A stretch of 64,000 bases of DNA, from contig OX359266.1 in the NCBI GenBank assembly GCA_947179155.2, positions 18,252,598 to 18,316,597 of the forward strand, read 5' to 3'. This document shows positions 44,226-56,700 of the stretch, piece after piece; position 1 is the first letter of the stretch, and every line of letters begins with the position of its first letter. The DNA is from Hedera helix. Lineage: Eukaryota > Streptophyta > Magnoliopsida > Apiales > Araliaceae. The notes below the pieces were generated by a model. The model was not told where the DNA came from, searched no databases, and saw only the letters and a program-made list of their open reading frames with translations. The translations under genes were made by a program, and so were the position numbers.

Positions 44226-44822
44226 ATCTCCCACTTGCACTAAAGTCAATCTCCCTTTGGTATCTCTATACCATTCTTCTCTAAGTGGCGTACAAATTAC
44301 TTAGGAAATATTTTAGTTAATGGATATGTAATGATATTCTGAATGTCTACCATCTTTATGGTGTCGTCTCATTTTCAATGATTCATCTAATCAGATGAAA
44401 GTGCTACAACACATGTTTGGATTTCAGACGAGACCTAGATTCCTTGGCGAGTTAAACTCCTTTAACACTAAAAACCATTATAAGTTCTTTAATGAACTTA
44501 TTGAACCAAACAATCACCTTTGCAGCTTCACTAATAGTTATTTACTACGCATTTATCACTAAGTCAACAACTCTTTGTTGTTTAGAACATTTTCAACTCA
44601 CTGCAGCACCGTTCACGGTAATCATGATACCTGAAATGGATATACTGTTATCTTGATTAGTTTGAACAAACTTTAGTTTTTTAAACCCTCTAGTTTTATA
44701 TCAGACCTATCATTAGAAACTATTTTCTAATATTCTTCTCCAAAATTGAACTGATATCTGCTTATCATACATAAGCAACATCAAGCCTAGCACATATCAA
44801 CGAATCAATGTACGTTCTTTGG
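44226..44822 (-). pseudogene. Copia RT end and RNase H on minus strand (element D)
   Basis: Reverse complement of the 9290-9882 segment of element B, including the same internal deletion junction (GATTCGTTGATATGT, here at 44796-44810 inverted). It runs from the purine tract at the LTR (44226-44236) to 44822, where the gypsy 2 LTR fragment starts. Stops throughout. Confidence 0.8.
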
Positions 44823-45153
44823 CTCACCCTTGCTATATCATGACTTATTTTTCAGCTAAGCCCGAATGCTCTAAAAAGGACAAAGGCAAGGGAAAAGCCA
44901 AAGCTTAGATTATGCATGATAGATATTTTACTTGTTTAATTATGTAATGAATGTTGTAAATCATTTTTGAATTCCTTAAGATAGATTTGATAAATGTTAA
45001 GGTTAAAGACCTTAGGATTATATTACCTTTTTATAAGGAACAATATATATTTTCTGTTAGATTAAATGAAGACTATGTAATTAGTTGTTATTATGATTTG
45101 AGATAGTGAGAACCAAACTCGAGGTTATAGAACCTGGTTTTGGGATCGTCACA
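44823..45153 (+). repeat. Gypsy 2 5' LTR remnant
   Basis: It starts CTCACCCTTGCTATATCATGAC, i.e. within the second arm of the conserved hairpin, and ends GATCGTCACA. Collinear with 57573-57905. Confidence 0.85.
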
Positions 45154-45155
45154 TG

Positions 45156-45168
45156 TTAGTATCAGAGC
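45156..45168 (+). other. Gypsy 2 primer binding site (decayed)
   Basis: TTAGTATCAGAGC; one base off TGGTATCAGAGC at the second position. Confidence 0.75.
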
Positions 45169-47559
45169 TGTAGGTTATAAAACTCTAAGTTGCGAAACTT
45201 TAGGATATAACCTTAAAGGAGTCAAGTCGTTTAGAATTATAGGAGTTGAATAGAGGAAATTCATTAAGTTGAGTAGTAACACAATTAAATATACTTTCAT
45301 TACATTAATGAATATATTTTATTGTGATACTGATGTCGTGTTATTTGTGTGATTGTAAGATGCCTGAGATTGTACAGTCTAGTCACATAGCTGAGAAGGA
45401 TTTCATTGATATCCACATGAATACTGCACAGTCGTTGGTGGTTGCACCGATAGAGGATCCAGAGTCTGATCAAAGATGTGGGATAGAGAGGAGCCCGTCA
45501 GAGGTGGGGTGATGAGGCTTTACAATGAGAATGAGGCCGAGTCAGAGTCTGAGGAGGAGGAGTCAGCTGATGGTATAGGTGTAATGTCCTAGAATTTTCA
45601 CGTCATTATTATTTAAATTATTAATTTAATTTCTAACGAGTTAGTTTTACGAAGTTATTTAAATCTTTTTGTGTGATTAATTAATTACGTGATTAAATGA
45701 TTATGTGATTAATTGCTTGAGTTAATTAAAGAGGGTCACTAATATGTTAATTAAATTAGTGAAAAACTTTAAAGTTTTAATATCAAAATAATTGTGAAGT
45801 TTCCTATTAATTAAATATTCAACTAAATTGAATATAATGAGTTAATTAAATTTGATAAATTAATTAATATGATTATTAATTAATGTAAACAATGTGAAAT
45901 GTTAATAATAATATTTATTATTCCATTTAGTAATTTAAGACTAATGTGCTAGAGTAATTAATTAATTAATCAATTTAATTATTATTTAATCATGGATGAG
46001 ATAATTAATGTGTAACAAAATTAATAACCAATCATTTGGATTATATTAATTAGTCCAATAATAAATTAAATGGACTCGACTAAATAATAGTCCAAGTCAT
46101 TTAATAAGAGTTCATTGGATATTAAATGAAGTCCAAAGTATAAGCCCACTTGGAATTAATTGTGTAACTTATTATTTATTAAAAAAGTGAGAATGTCACC
46201 ATCGTTTTGGGACAAATTACTTGCCATTAGCCGTGTATAGGAGATTGAGGGAGTAAAATGATTTTTTTTAATTTTATTTTTCCTTTATTTAAATTATGGT
46301 TGCTTGTGTTGTTTTATAAAGTACATGGACCATCCCTCTTTTCACCTACTAAAGTCCTTAAGCCATTTCTTGTGCAAATATCCAAGATAAGTTCATGATG
46401 GTCTAGATTATTAGATATAGTATGTGTATCTAATATTTTGTACAAGTATACTTGCATTAGTAAGGCATTTACACTTCATTACTTGTTCAACTCCAAAAGA
46501 GAGAGTTTGAGAGAAATAGCTTGTGAGAGTAAGTATTTTGAGAGAACAAGGAAAAGGAAAGAGGAAGAGTTCATATTGTTCATGCCTTCATTCATCAACT
46601 ATTTTGGAAGAAAAGGGAAAATAGCCACTAAAACAAGGTAATGGTTATTTAAAATCTAGCTTTATTTTTAAATTAAATAAACCAACATGTTTGTTTAAGC
46701 ATGTTAATATAGTTAATAATGTGTAGTAGTTGTATTTATGTCATACTTGAGTTTAATAATCTTGGTTTGTATTTTGGTATAATTTGTATGCTAAAAATAT
46801 GTGTTTGGTAGTATGTAAACAAGTCTTGAAATAATGACCAAAAATATTTTCATGAGATTTAGATTTAATGTTCTAATATTATAGAACATTAAATCATGAG
46901 AAAAATAAGGTTTGAATCACTCAAAAATAAGTTATACATAAAAAGTTATGATTTGTAGTAGTTTATGTGGTACCATAATTTTGATGAAAAATATGGAATT
47001 AAATCATGGGTACTTAAATTTTCATATTATAAATTGATATTTAAGTGATTGGTAATTATTTTGGATTTTTTTTGAGGGGTTAAAGTTTACTGGAAGGTAT
47101 AATTTTCATTAAGGGTGGTTGCGCATTGCGCGCCAGCAGTATGCTGCCGGATGCGGAGCCAAACAGCGTCCTTTAGGGTATAAAAACCTTAACCCACGCG
47201 TCATGTGCAAGAGCCAGTTCCGGGATTCTTCAAAACAACACCGTTTTGGGACGTTTCTTTTGTTAAACACGCGATACGTGCGGGAGCAAATTTTCGGCAA
47301 AATTACTAAACTGCCCCTCCGTTCGGATTTCAGTATAATTACAAAATTGCCCTCAGTTCGATTTTTCAAATTATTTACAGGATTGTCATTCTATATAATT
47401 TAATTAATTTAAAAAATTATAACAAAAAAAATAATAATAATAAAATGATATTGAGGATTATATTTTTCATTATGATTAATATTTAAATATTTTAAATATT
47501 AATCTAGTTAGCTAAATTTATGGTTAAGTTACATAAAATAAAATTTTCATTAATTAGTT

Positions 47560-48010
47560 ATTATTTAATTAAAAATTTAATAATAAATAAGGATAAATAA
47601 ATTAATTATTATTTGACATTAAATAATTAAATTAAATAAACAATTAATTGTCAATTTATTTTACATTAAATAATAATTAAAGAGGATTTAAATTAGTAAA
47701 CTATTATTTAATTTCTTTAAATTAAATAATAAGTGGGGATAATTACTTAGTTAATTGATTAGTTGATTTATATTAAATAAAAAGATTTTAGAAGTCATTA
47801 ATTATTATTTAGTTAATAAATAATAATTAAAGATAAATCAAGTTAATACTTTAATTATTTATTATTTATATTGAATAATAAATAAGGATAATTAAGTAAT
47901 TAATTATTATTAAATAATAATTAAAGAAAGGTACGGTTAATTAATTAATTAATTAATTAAGTATTATTTAATTAAGATTAAATAATAATTATATAAGATT
48001 ATAATAAAGT
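47560..48010 (+). repeat. AT hairpin array of the second solo LTR
   Basis: Perfect inverted repeats unlike those of gypsy 1: TATTATTTAATTT (47702-47714) with its complement at 47719-47731, and a 14-bp pair at 47798-47811 and 47817-47830. Confidence 0.75.
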
Positions 48011-49118
48011 TAAATAATTAATTATTATCTAATTAATCTTATGTAATAATTAAGAAGCATTAAAATAAATAAACAAATTATTAAGTAAGATTCATTAGTC
48101 ATTATTTATAACTAAATAATAACTAAAGGTAGTTAATTAATTACTATTTAACTAATAACAAATATTAATTAAATAAAGAAAGAGTTAATTAAATATAATG
48201 TATTTAATAATTCACCAATTAAACAATTATATTAAATTGTTTAAATGTTCCTTAAGTGTTTAATACTTAGGACGAATACTCCTAAGTTATTAAATCATTA
48301 ACCTAAGTGTGATTACGTGTCTATAGGGTTAATGTTAGTACGTTAAATGATGTGAATTATGTGTTAAACTTATTTGTTAGATAAGTTCGTAGTAAGCATA
48401 CAAATGTGCCAGCATACAAATGTGTTAGCATATGTCGTACTAATTGTTAGACCGACTTGATTAATGTTAGGTCCTTTAAAGCCATTTAATTAAAACTAGT
48501 TTGTTGTAGTTGAGCAGACAGTCAAGTCCCTTATCTTTAAACTTATTTCAATGAGCAAGTTATTTATTTAAGCGTGAACTATAATTCCAAGCATGCTTTA
48601 AGTGGTTTAATTACTTTAGAATTACTCCACATCGACGTTATTGTTTTCGTACTTGGTGTACTTGAGCTTGTACAGTCTTTAACTTGTACCTTATTAACAT
48701 TCTATTGTTTAAAGAACTGTTCAAAGGAGGTCTAAGCCATTGTTCGGCTAGACATTTATGTTAAAGATTTTAAAAGCTATCCAAATCATTGAAGATGTGA
48801 ATTCTTAGACTATTATAAACACCTCCCTATTATAAGGGAGTACCCTATATCTAATATCAAGTACAAAATACGAAAATTAAATGTTATGCATACACATATT
48901 GTACGAGAGGCTGATCCCCTCAAGTACATATTTCTGGTAGTAACCATTGGGTCAACCAACTATTGACTCCAATGGAAGTTTATATTTCATAGTCTACTTG
49001 ACTATCTTGATTCTAAAAACAAGTCATTATTCCTGCTTATGTTATTCATATTGTTGGATTGTTTCAGCTACTTCCTTTCATTCATGATATATTGTCTCTT
49101 GTTGTTATTTAAACTTGT

Positions 49119-49137
49119 TGAGTAAACTAGTTGTTCA
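49119..49137 (+). other. Conserved LTR 3' hairpin (second solo LTR)
   Basis: TGAGTAA, loop ACTAG, TTGTTCA. Changes in both arms keep the pairing through G-U pairs in RNA. Confidence 0.65.
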
Positions 49138-50110
49138 CCCTTGCTATATCATGAACCTTATTGCAACGAAACCCGAGACTTCTGGGAAGAATAAGGGTAA
49201 GGAAAAGATGAAATGATAGACTTTAGGATGCAGCTTTCTAGTTAGCTAAATTAGTTGTTATGTAATGTAAACCCTAAGTACTTTATTAAGGGTATTTGTG
49301 TACTTTTGTTGTAAGGTTACTGTATCTTGGGAGTAGTAACACCTTTTGCATAAACAACATATGTTTATTATTCCGCATTTAGTTATTGTATGTTGTTTAG
49401 TGGTGGATGTTTGTATTGGATCGTGATGACTGGATTCGGGTAATTAGAACCCAAAATTTAGGGGCCTCACAATAGGCACTACTGCCAATGAAATTATCGA
49501 GGGGCTAACTATGAGGAATGAGGAGTTGGAGGAAAGATTCCAGTACTTAGAGGAGGGGAATTTAACCCACTAGCATATGGAGGATCAGTACAAGTCAGTA
49601 GCTTATCAGTTCTCTGGCGAAAACACGGAGCTGAAGGAGAGGATAACAGGTCTGGAGGAGCAGGTACAGGGATACAAGGACTCCGTGGAACACTTTGGGT
49701 TACTAACCCATCAATTAGTTAATCAGGATGTTGAGCTATAGGCTAAGTTAGCGGCAACTAAGGCTAGGTTAGCAGAGGCTGAGCTAAAGGTTCAGTAAGT
49801 GTAGGCAGAGAAACGGGCTATCCATGCCCATTGGCAGGAGGCGATAGAGGATAGGATTGAGATGGAGGCTCGAAGAGATGCAGCACATGGGCAGATGTTG
49901 AAGCTGGAGGACGAGGTCCGCGAAAAGAGGGGGAGGATCGATAGGCTCAGTTATGTTTATCACTATTTATTCAGTAGATTTCAGAGCAGGGTGCACTACT
50001 ACCCAACTGGGGAGGGCCAATCAATGCACACTATCAGTAGGAATGTGGTGATGGCCATAGGGGATGAAGAGTACGATGATGCAATTCGGAGGGGGATGCG
50101 AAGTCATTAG

Positions 50111-50460
50111 TAGTAGTTATGTTATGATGTTGTATGTATGTAGATGCTGTAGAACCTTACTTTTGTTTTAATATAGGGTTAACATGGTTGCAAATCCCAA
50201 CTCCATGAAATTATGGGATATGTGGGCGTTAGATCCCATCTTTTGTAGCTTTTCGGGGATAAAGGCATTTATAACAATATGCTGATGATGTAAGGTGCTA
50301 TGCACTATTGTTTTAGCATATAAATATAAATGCAATCATGTTTATGTTTATATGTATTGAGATGATTGCTTGTACTTTAGTTAAAATTGCTTAAGCCATA
50401 AAATAAAAGTGAAAAGATAAAAAAATATATAATAACTTAATTTTTTGTTTATAACAGCAA
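50111..50460 (+). other. Spacer between coiled-coil ORF and gag, gypsy 2
   Basis: 350 bp without ORF, collinear with 22366-22714. The conserved block 'agatcccatcttttgtagctt' (about 50230) occurs in both elements; a spliced or internally initiated gag message is possible but unproven. Confidence 0.5.
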
Positions 50461-51475
50461 ATGCCGCCACGTAGACAACAACCAAGAAACCAAGGAGTAG
50501 AAGAATCAGTTAACAATGACATGGGGGGACGCAATGTAGACCAAATGCAAAACTTTGTCGATATGTTAGCAGAGGCAATGTAGAATCGACATCCAGTAGT
50601 AGGAAATCTGCCACCACCGCAGAATTAGTTGGCAAATTTCAAGGACCTCAAAGCAGTCGGACCACCAGAGTTTAGGGGAATGATGAAGGGGGAGGCCAAT
50701 TTCTGGTGGGAAGCTAATCAGAATAGGGCTAGAGAAGGTGTGGTGTCATGGTCGAGATATAAGGAGATATTTGATGAGAACTACTTTCCCAAAAGTATGA
50801 AAAGCATAATGGAGGTTAGATTTTTAGAACTAAAGCAATAGAATATGTCGGTACTTGAGTATGTGACAAAATTTAATGAGTTGGTCAGGTTCGCACCGCA
50901 TTAGGTAGACACGAAGGAACGCAAGCCAGAAGATTTGAAAATTGTTTGAAACATTGGATATTTAACAAGGTAGCAATGCTGCAGATTGATTCGTTATCAA
51001 CTTTACTATAGAAATCAATCATAGCTGAAGGAGGGAACGAGGAGTTATACTTAAATGAATAAAAAGAGGAGTGAGGGTGAAAATAAGAATAATAGTATTG
51101 GAGGCAACAACAACAACAAGCGCAAATGGAACAACAACAGTTCGGGACACCCCAGGGAAATGATCAGAAGAGAGGGAACAAGTGCAGTAAGTGCGGGAAG
51201 AATCATTCAGGGGAGTGTATGAAAGGTAAGAACGTCTGCTACAATTGCGGGCAAGAAGGAAATATCGCCCTTAATTGTCCCAAACCTAAGAAGGGAGGTT
51301 GTTTTCATGTGGAGTTGTGGACCAACAGATCAAGGATTGTTCGAAGAGGAAGAGTGATGGAGGGAATGGATACAGGGAAAACAACAGTAAGCTTACCATT
51401 GGAGGGCCGTTACAACAAAATAAGCCAACAACACGAACTTTTAACATGATAGTGCAAGACGTCGTGGCATTGAAA
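50461..51475 (+). pseudogene. Gypsy 2 gag
   Basis: Start MPPRRQQPRNQG. Stops at codon 41 and codon 56; the latter is also a stop in gypsy 1. Within the gag domain about 115 bp are missing after PPEFRG, compared with gypsy 1, joining it to MMKGEANFWWE. Zinc knuckles: CSKCGKNHSGEC, then CYNCGQEGNIALNC in which the His is replaced by Asn, then a third one destroyed by a frameshift near 51300. Confidence 0.82.
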
Positions 51476-51930
51476 CAGTGGTGTCAGGTATTATTTTGAT
51501 CAATAATATAAATGCTTATGTATTGTTTGATTTGGGTGCTACCTATTCATTTGTGTCTGATTATTTCGGTAAACAGTTAGAATTTCCTAGAGAAAAGTTA
51601 GAAAACCCTATGAATATAAAAGCTGCAAATAAAGAAGTGACTTTTGTAGAATATATGCATAGAAATTATTATGTCGAAATCAGGGGTTAGAAGTTGAGTG
51701 TGAATTTAATTCTGATACGTTTTGGGGAGTTTGATGTTATACTTTGAATAGATTGGTTGTTTAACCATGGAGCGGTAATTGATTGTCAGAGGAAGTGTAT
51801 ACACCTTAAGACACCAAATATGTCAAATGTCGTATTTTATGGTAGCAAGTTGTCAAGACAATCTTGTTGTCTGACGATGATGCAGGCCAAGAAACTGCTG
51901 AGGAAAGGATGTGTAAGATATAACAAATAC
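51476..51930 (+). pseudogene. Gypsy 2 protease
   Basis: 51478-51690 reads VLFDLGATYSFVS: the catalytic Asp stays but the Ser of DSG is Leu. A TAG at 51688 stands where gypsy 1 has CAG; ILGMDWL is broken by a TGA near 51747. Confidence 0.82.
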
Positions 51931-52870
51931 TAGTAGTTAAAGAGTTTATGGATGTTTTTCCAGATGAACTGCCAGGTCTTCTGCCAAATAGGGAGATAGA
52001 GTTCGTGATTGATTTAGTACCGAGGACAACACCGATATCAAAGGCACCATATAGGATGCCATATAGGATGACTCAGGTAGAAATGAGGGAGTTGATGGTT
52101 TAGTTACATGAATTATTGGTTAGAAAGTACATTCAGCCGAGTATTTCTCCATGGGGGGCACCTGTGCTATTTGTAAAGAAGAATTATAGATCGATTGGAC
52201 TTTGTATGGACTATAGAGAGTTAAACAAAGTAACGATTAAAAATAAGTACCCATTGCTAGTAATGACGACCTATTTGATCAATTAAAAGGGGCAAAGTAC
52301 TTTTCAAAAATTGACTTAAGGACTGGTTATTATCAGTTGAAAGTCAGGAAGGAGGGTGTACCTAAAATGGCATTCAGAACTCGTTACAGTCATTATGAGT
52401 TTTTGGTGATGTCGTTTGGACTGACGAATGCGCCAACTGCATTTATGGACATGATGAACAGAATATTCAAGCAATACTTGGATAAATTTATAGTGGTATT
52501 TATTGACGACATTTTAGTTTATTCTAAAATTGAAGGGGAGCAAGCTAAGCATTTAAAGTTAGTGTTGAAGATATTAAAGGAGTAGTTATATGCCAAATTT
52601 TTGAAGTTTGAATTTTGGTTGGAGAGAGTTCAATTTTTAGGTCATATTATTGACAAGGAGGGGGTTTCAGTAGATCTTACAAAGGTGGAAGTGGTAATTA
52701 ATTGGGACAACCAAGGACACCGACGGATAATAGGAGTTTCTTAGGACTAGCAGGTTATTATCAGAGATTTATCAAAGATTTTTCAAAGATAGCAACGCCG
52801 TTGACAAATTTGACAAGGAAGACAGTGAAATATGTATGGACAGAGATGTATGAGGAGAGTTTTTAGGAGT
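51931..52870 (+). pseudogene. Gypsy 2 reverse transcriptase
   Basis: Collinear with gypsy 1 but with only one copy of the 37-bp block. 52337-52585 is open and holds MSFGLTNAPTAFMD and FIDDILVYS. A duplicated 'ccatataggatg' at 52047-52070 adds four codons. Frameshifts occur near 52257 and 52707. Confidence 0.83.
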
Positions 52871-53300
52871 TAAAGAAGAGACTTAGCGAAGCACTTGTGT
52901 TAACTTTACCAAACGACATGGGAGGTTTTACGGTCTATAGTGTTGTATGACACAAGGGACTAGGTTGTGTGCTTATGTAGAATAACATGGTCATTGCGTA
53001 TGCATCAAGGCAATTAAAAGATTATGAGAAGCCCCCTACCCACGACTTGGAGTTGGCAGTGGTAGTGTTTGCCCTTAAAATTTGGAGCCATTATTTATAA
53101 GGGGAAAAATGTGAGATATTCACAGATCATAAAAATCTGAAGTATATTTTCACACAGAAAGAGTTAAACATGAGGCAGAGGAGATGGTTAGAATTGATCA
53201 AGGATTATGATTGTGAGATTCTATATCATCTCGGCAAAGCCAATATAGGAGCAAATGCTCTAAGCAGAAAAAGCAGAGAAAAGTTGTTTGTATTGACAGA
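52871..53300 (+). pseudogene. Gypsy 2 RNase H
   Basis: The first catalytic Asp is lost (FTVYSVV then TGA). The DLELA-like and FTDHKNLKYIFT motifs remain. 53170-53364 holds the linker ending NALSRKSREKLF. Confidence 0.8.
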
Positions 53301-54310
53301 CCAGGAAGAACTGGTAAAAGAAATGGCTCGAATGGATTTGGAGGTGAAAAATCTAAAAGAGTAATTAGGATGGAAGCGAGCCCAATCTTGTTAGATAAAG
53401 TGAAAGAGGCTTAAGACAAAGATGAAGAATGTGGCAGAATAAGAAAGAGGAGGACTGATGAGGAGGAGGTCAAGTTCAAGGTGGATAGCAAAGGATTGCT
53501 AAGGTTTGAAAATCATGTTTGGGTACTGTTAGTGCCTGAATTACGAGAGAAGATTTTGCAAGAGGCCCGCAATACGAGATACTCGATACATCCGAGTAGC
53601 ACAAAGATGTATCACGATCTACGTCAATATTTTTGGTGGTCAAATATGAAAAGGGAGGTCGTAGAATGTGTTAGCCGATGCTTAACTTGTTAGAGGGTAA
53701 AGGCTGAACATCATAAACCAAGCGAGTTATTACAGCTGTTAGAGATTCCTGAATGGAAATGTGAGCATATCACGATAGATTTTGTGGTAGGACTTCCAAC
53801 AAAACCGAAAGGATACGACGCGATATGAGTGTTTATTGTTCGATTAACAAAGTCAACGCACTTTTTGCCGATCAAGATTAAGTTTAGTTTGGATCAGTTG
53901 GCCAAGCTATATATTAAAGAGATAGTTTAAAGACATGGGGTCCCGGTATCAATTGTGCCAGACAGGGATCCACGTTTCACATCAAAATTTGAGATGAGTC
54001 TTCAGGAAAGAATGGGATTGTAGTTAAGAATGAGTACAACGTATCATCCGCAGACTGATGGGCAAAGCGAGAGAATAATTCAGACATTGGAAGATATGCT
54101 CAGAGCCTGTGTGATGGATTTTAAAGGTAGTTGGGAGGACCATCTACCGTTAGTTGAGTTTGCATATAATAACATTTATCATACAAGCATAGGCATGCCA
54201 CCTCATGAAGTATTGTATGGGAGGAAATGTAGAACACCACTATATTGGGATGAGGTAAGGGAACGTCGACTATTGGGGTCGAAATTGTTGCAACAGATCA
54301 CATAAATTAT
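53301..54310 (+). pseudogene. Gypsy 2 integrase
   Basis: The zinc finger (53481-53693) keeps IHPSSTK.YHDLRQ and CVSRCLTC. The core has TIDFVVGLP and VPDRDPRF with frameshifts near 53827 and 53990. 54030-54305 retains TYHPQTDGQSERIIQTLEDML with the catalytic Glu, which gypsy 1 has lost. Confidence 0.83.
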
Positions 54311-54835
54311 TAAGGTAATAAGAGCTCGACTAGTAGCAGCTCAAGATCGCCAGAAAAAATATGCAGACCTACACCCACAAAGGCGAGATTTTGAAATAGG
54401 AAGTTTTGTGTTTATGAAAGTATCTCCCAAAAAAGGGAAGATTAGGTTTGGAAAGAAAGGAAAATTGAGTCTGAGGTTCATAGGACCATTTGAAAATTTG
54501 ACGACAGTGGGTGAAGTAGCGTACGAGGTAGCTTTACCTCCTGAACTGGAGCATATTCATAATGCGTTTCACATGTCAGTGTTGCAGCCATACAAGCTTG
54601 ATTACAAGCACGTCATATCCTATGAGCCGATATAAGTTGAGAGAGACTTATCATATGAAGAAATTCCTTTCCAGATATTAGATAGGAAAGACATAAATTA
54701 CAAAATAAGGTTATACATTCGGTCAAAGTACGTTGGAGGAACCACAACGCTGAGGAAGCTACGTTGGAACTTGAAGAAAAGATGATGAATAACTATCCGA
54801 ATCTTTTTGAATAGTTTTAAATTTATAATTCCAGG
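54311..54835 (+). pseudogene. Gypsy 2 integrase C-terminus with chromodomain-like tail
   Basis: 54408-54635: KGKLSLRFIGPFE, VAYEVALPPELEHIHNAFHMSVLQPYKLD. Then YEEIPFQILDRK, a one-base shift, and VRWRNHNAEEATLELEE. Stop at about 54813. Confidence 0.8.
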
Positions 54836-55045
54836 GACAAAATTCTTATATATATATATGAAGAGCAACAAGGGGGTGGCTTGTTGCGCTTGGTTGCTTG
54901 GAAAATCTCCTTAAGGACTAAGTGGTTCAACCACTCCACAACTCTAGTCATTCACCATGTCAATTAATCCAATAGTAATATAGATTAACCTTTAATTTGA
55001 CCAATGTTAGTTGATTAGTGGATGTTGATGATGATTAAGGAAGTG

Positions 55046-55055
55046 CTATAAATAG
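55046..55055 (+). promoter_or_regulatory. TATA box of gypsy 2 3' LTR
   Basis: CTATAAATAG followed by AGTGCTTCACC. Confidence 0.6.
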
Positions 55056-55367
55056 AGTGCTTCACCAATGCATTGTGTTGGTTAGTCATTTGCTAAAACA
55101 CCAAGGGAGAAAAATGAGAGCTTTATAGAGAAAAATAGAGAGAACTCTTATAAGTTGAGAATCCATCAAGAAAATTGCTAGAGGATAGTCAAGGTGGATT
55201 CACTATTAAAGTTCATAGCCAAGAAAAGAAGATCATTCAAGTCCAAGAGGTTCAAAAGTACTCTACACCCTCAATACTTCATTTCTATGATTTATATATG
55301 TTTTAAATAGTCAAATTATATTTTTAACCGATCAAATCTTATTTTGATGCTCTAGAAGTCTAAAGAT

Positions 55368-55368
55368 A

Positions 55369-55434
<66 letters not shown>
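55368..55434. repeat. (TA)n microsatellite
   Basis: About 65 bp of uninterrupted TA downstream of the TATA box. Confidence 0.95.
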
Positions 55435-55437
<3 letters not shown>

Positions 55438-56099
55438 GATTCATAGTTTGGTATGTTTATTACATGCATTCATATGTGTGATATGCAAATAAATGGAAGA
55501 AAAGTTCATATAATGTTTTACCGATAAAACCCTAGTTAGCTATGTGTTATTTATTGTGGTAGTTTGAGATATACAAGTTTGATATTTGATTTCTATGGCT
55601 AGAAAGTTATATGCATAAGTTATGAAGATAACGCCACTTGAATCTCTCAAAAATATAGAAAAATGAAGAAGTTATAGATTTTACCGCAAACCATGCCATT
55701 TTAAAAACCCTAGATGGATCGATCGTAAATTTCATGTCAAAACGCTTTTGAAAATGTGATCGAACTATGAAATGTTGTAAAACAAGAAGTTAGGAAGATA
55801 ACAAAACTGATTTGATGTCATTTGGATACAGGCTTCATTTTATGCAAGTTTGAATCAAAAGTGTCAAAATTAGAAAATCTATGAAAAGTTGAAAAATATT
55901 TCTACAGTACGGCGCCAGGCAGCGTATAGTTCAAAATACTACGCCGGGGCACAGTGCCTGTTTCCAGAATTTTAATTAATTCCAGACCGAGTCAGGTCGG
56001 GTCAGTTTTGGCCGGGTTGGGTCAGAAAGTAAAAAGTGTTCTAAAAATTATTTTATTATTTCTAGGTCCAATAAATGTAATTTAAACCTAATAGATAGT

Positions 56100-56700
56100 T
56101 AATTTAATACGAAAAAGAAAAAAATATTATTAAATGATTAATAATATAAGTAAATTAATAAAATATTATTAAATAAATAATAATATTGGAAAATCATTAA
56201 AATATTATTAAGTGAATAATAATATTAGAAAATCAATAAAATATTATTAAATAAATAATAATATTATTAAATTAATAAAAAAATTATTATTAAAGGATTA
56301 ATAATATTATAAAGTAAATAAAATATTATTAAATGATTAATAATATTAGAAAATAAATACAATATTATTAGATGATTAATAATATTATAAAGTTAATAAA
56401 ATATTATTAAATGATTAGTAATATTAGAAAATAAATAAAATATTATTAAATAATTAATAATATTATAAAGCTAATAAAATATTACTAAATAATTAATAAT
56501 ATTAGAAAATAAATAAAATATGATTAAATGATTAATAATATTAGCAATTAAATGAATTATTATTAAATAGGTAATAATGTTATAAAATGAATAAAATATT
56601 ATTAAATGGTTAATAATATTATATAGAAGTCTAAACTATATTAAATGATTAATATAGATTTTATGTGATTAAAATATTATCAAATAATGATAATATTTTC
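56100..56700 (+). repeat. AT hairpin array of gypsy 2 3' LTR
   Basis: Same arms as gypsy 1 (AATATTATTAA, TTAATAATATT). The last unit, 56671-56699, is a perfect 12-bp inverted repeat with covarying arms ending ATTATCA and TGATAAT. Confidence 0.85.

Larger units (their letters stand above)
45580..49471 (+). mobile_element. Solo LTR (3892 bp) nested in gypsy 2
   Basis: TGTAATGTCCTAG to GGGGCCTCACA, flanked by perfect ATAGG copies (45575-45579, 49472-49476). A distinct LTR family of the same group. It contains a GC-rich block with GCGCATTGCGCGC (47117-47150), an inverted TGGCAATTTTGTAAAT block (47290-47390), AT-rich hairpins (47400-48200) and the conserved hairpin (49119-49137). ORFs at 46438, 47109 and 47119 are not convincing genes. 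Confidence 0.92.
45359..50110 (+). pseudogene. Acidic coiled-coil ORF upstream of gag (gypsy 2), split by solo LTR
   Basis: Parts 45359-45579 and 49477-50110, divided by the solo LTR at 45580-49471. The N-terminal part starts MPEIVQSS and keeps the acidic run; a frameshift falls near 45470. The second part matches the coiled coil of gypsy 1 with stops at 49576, 49738 and about 49796 (two of them TAG at a CAG of gypsy 1). The last 82 codons (49862-50110) are open and end with the conserved HTISRNVVMAIGDEEYDDAIRRGMRSH. Function unknown. Confidence 0.75.

Noticed and set aside
47109..47403. Overlapping ORFs on both strands in the solo LTR
   Set aside because: They span a GC-rich block and the TGGCAATTTTGTAAAT repeats, where stops are rare by composition.
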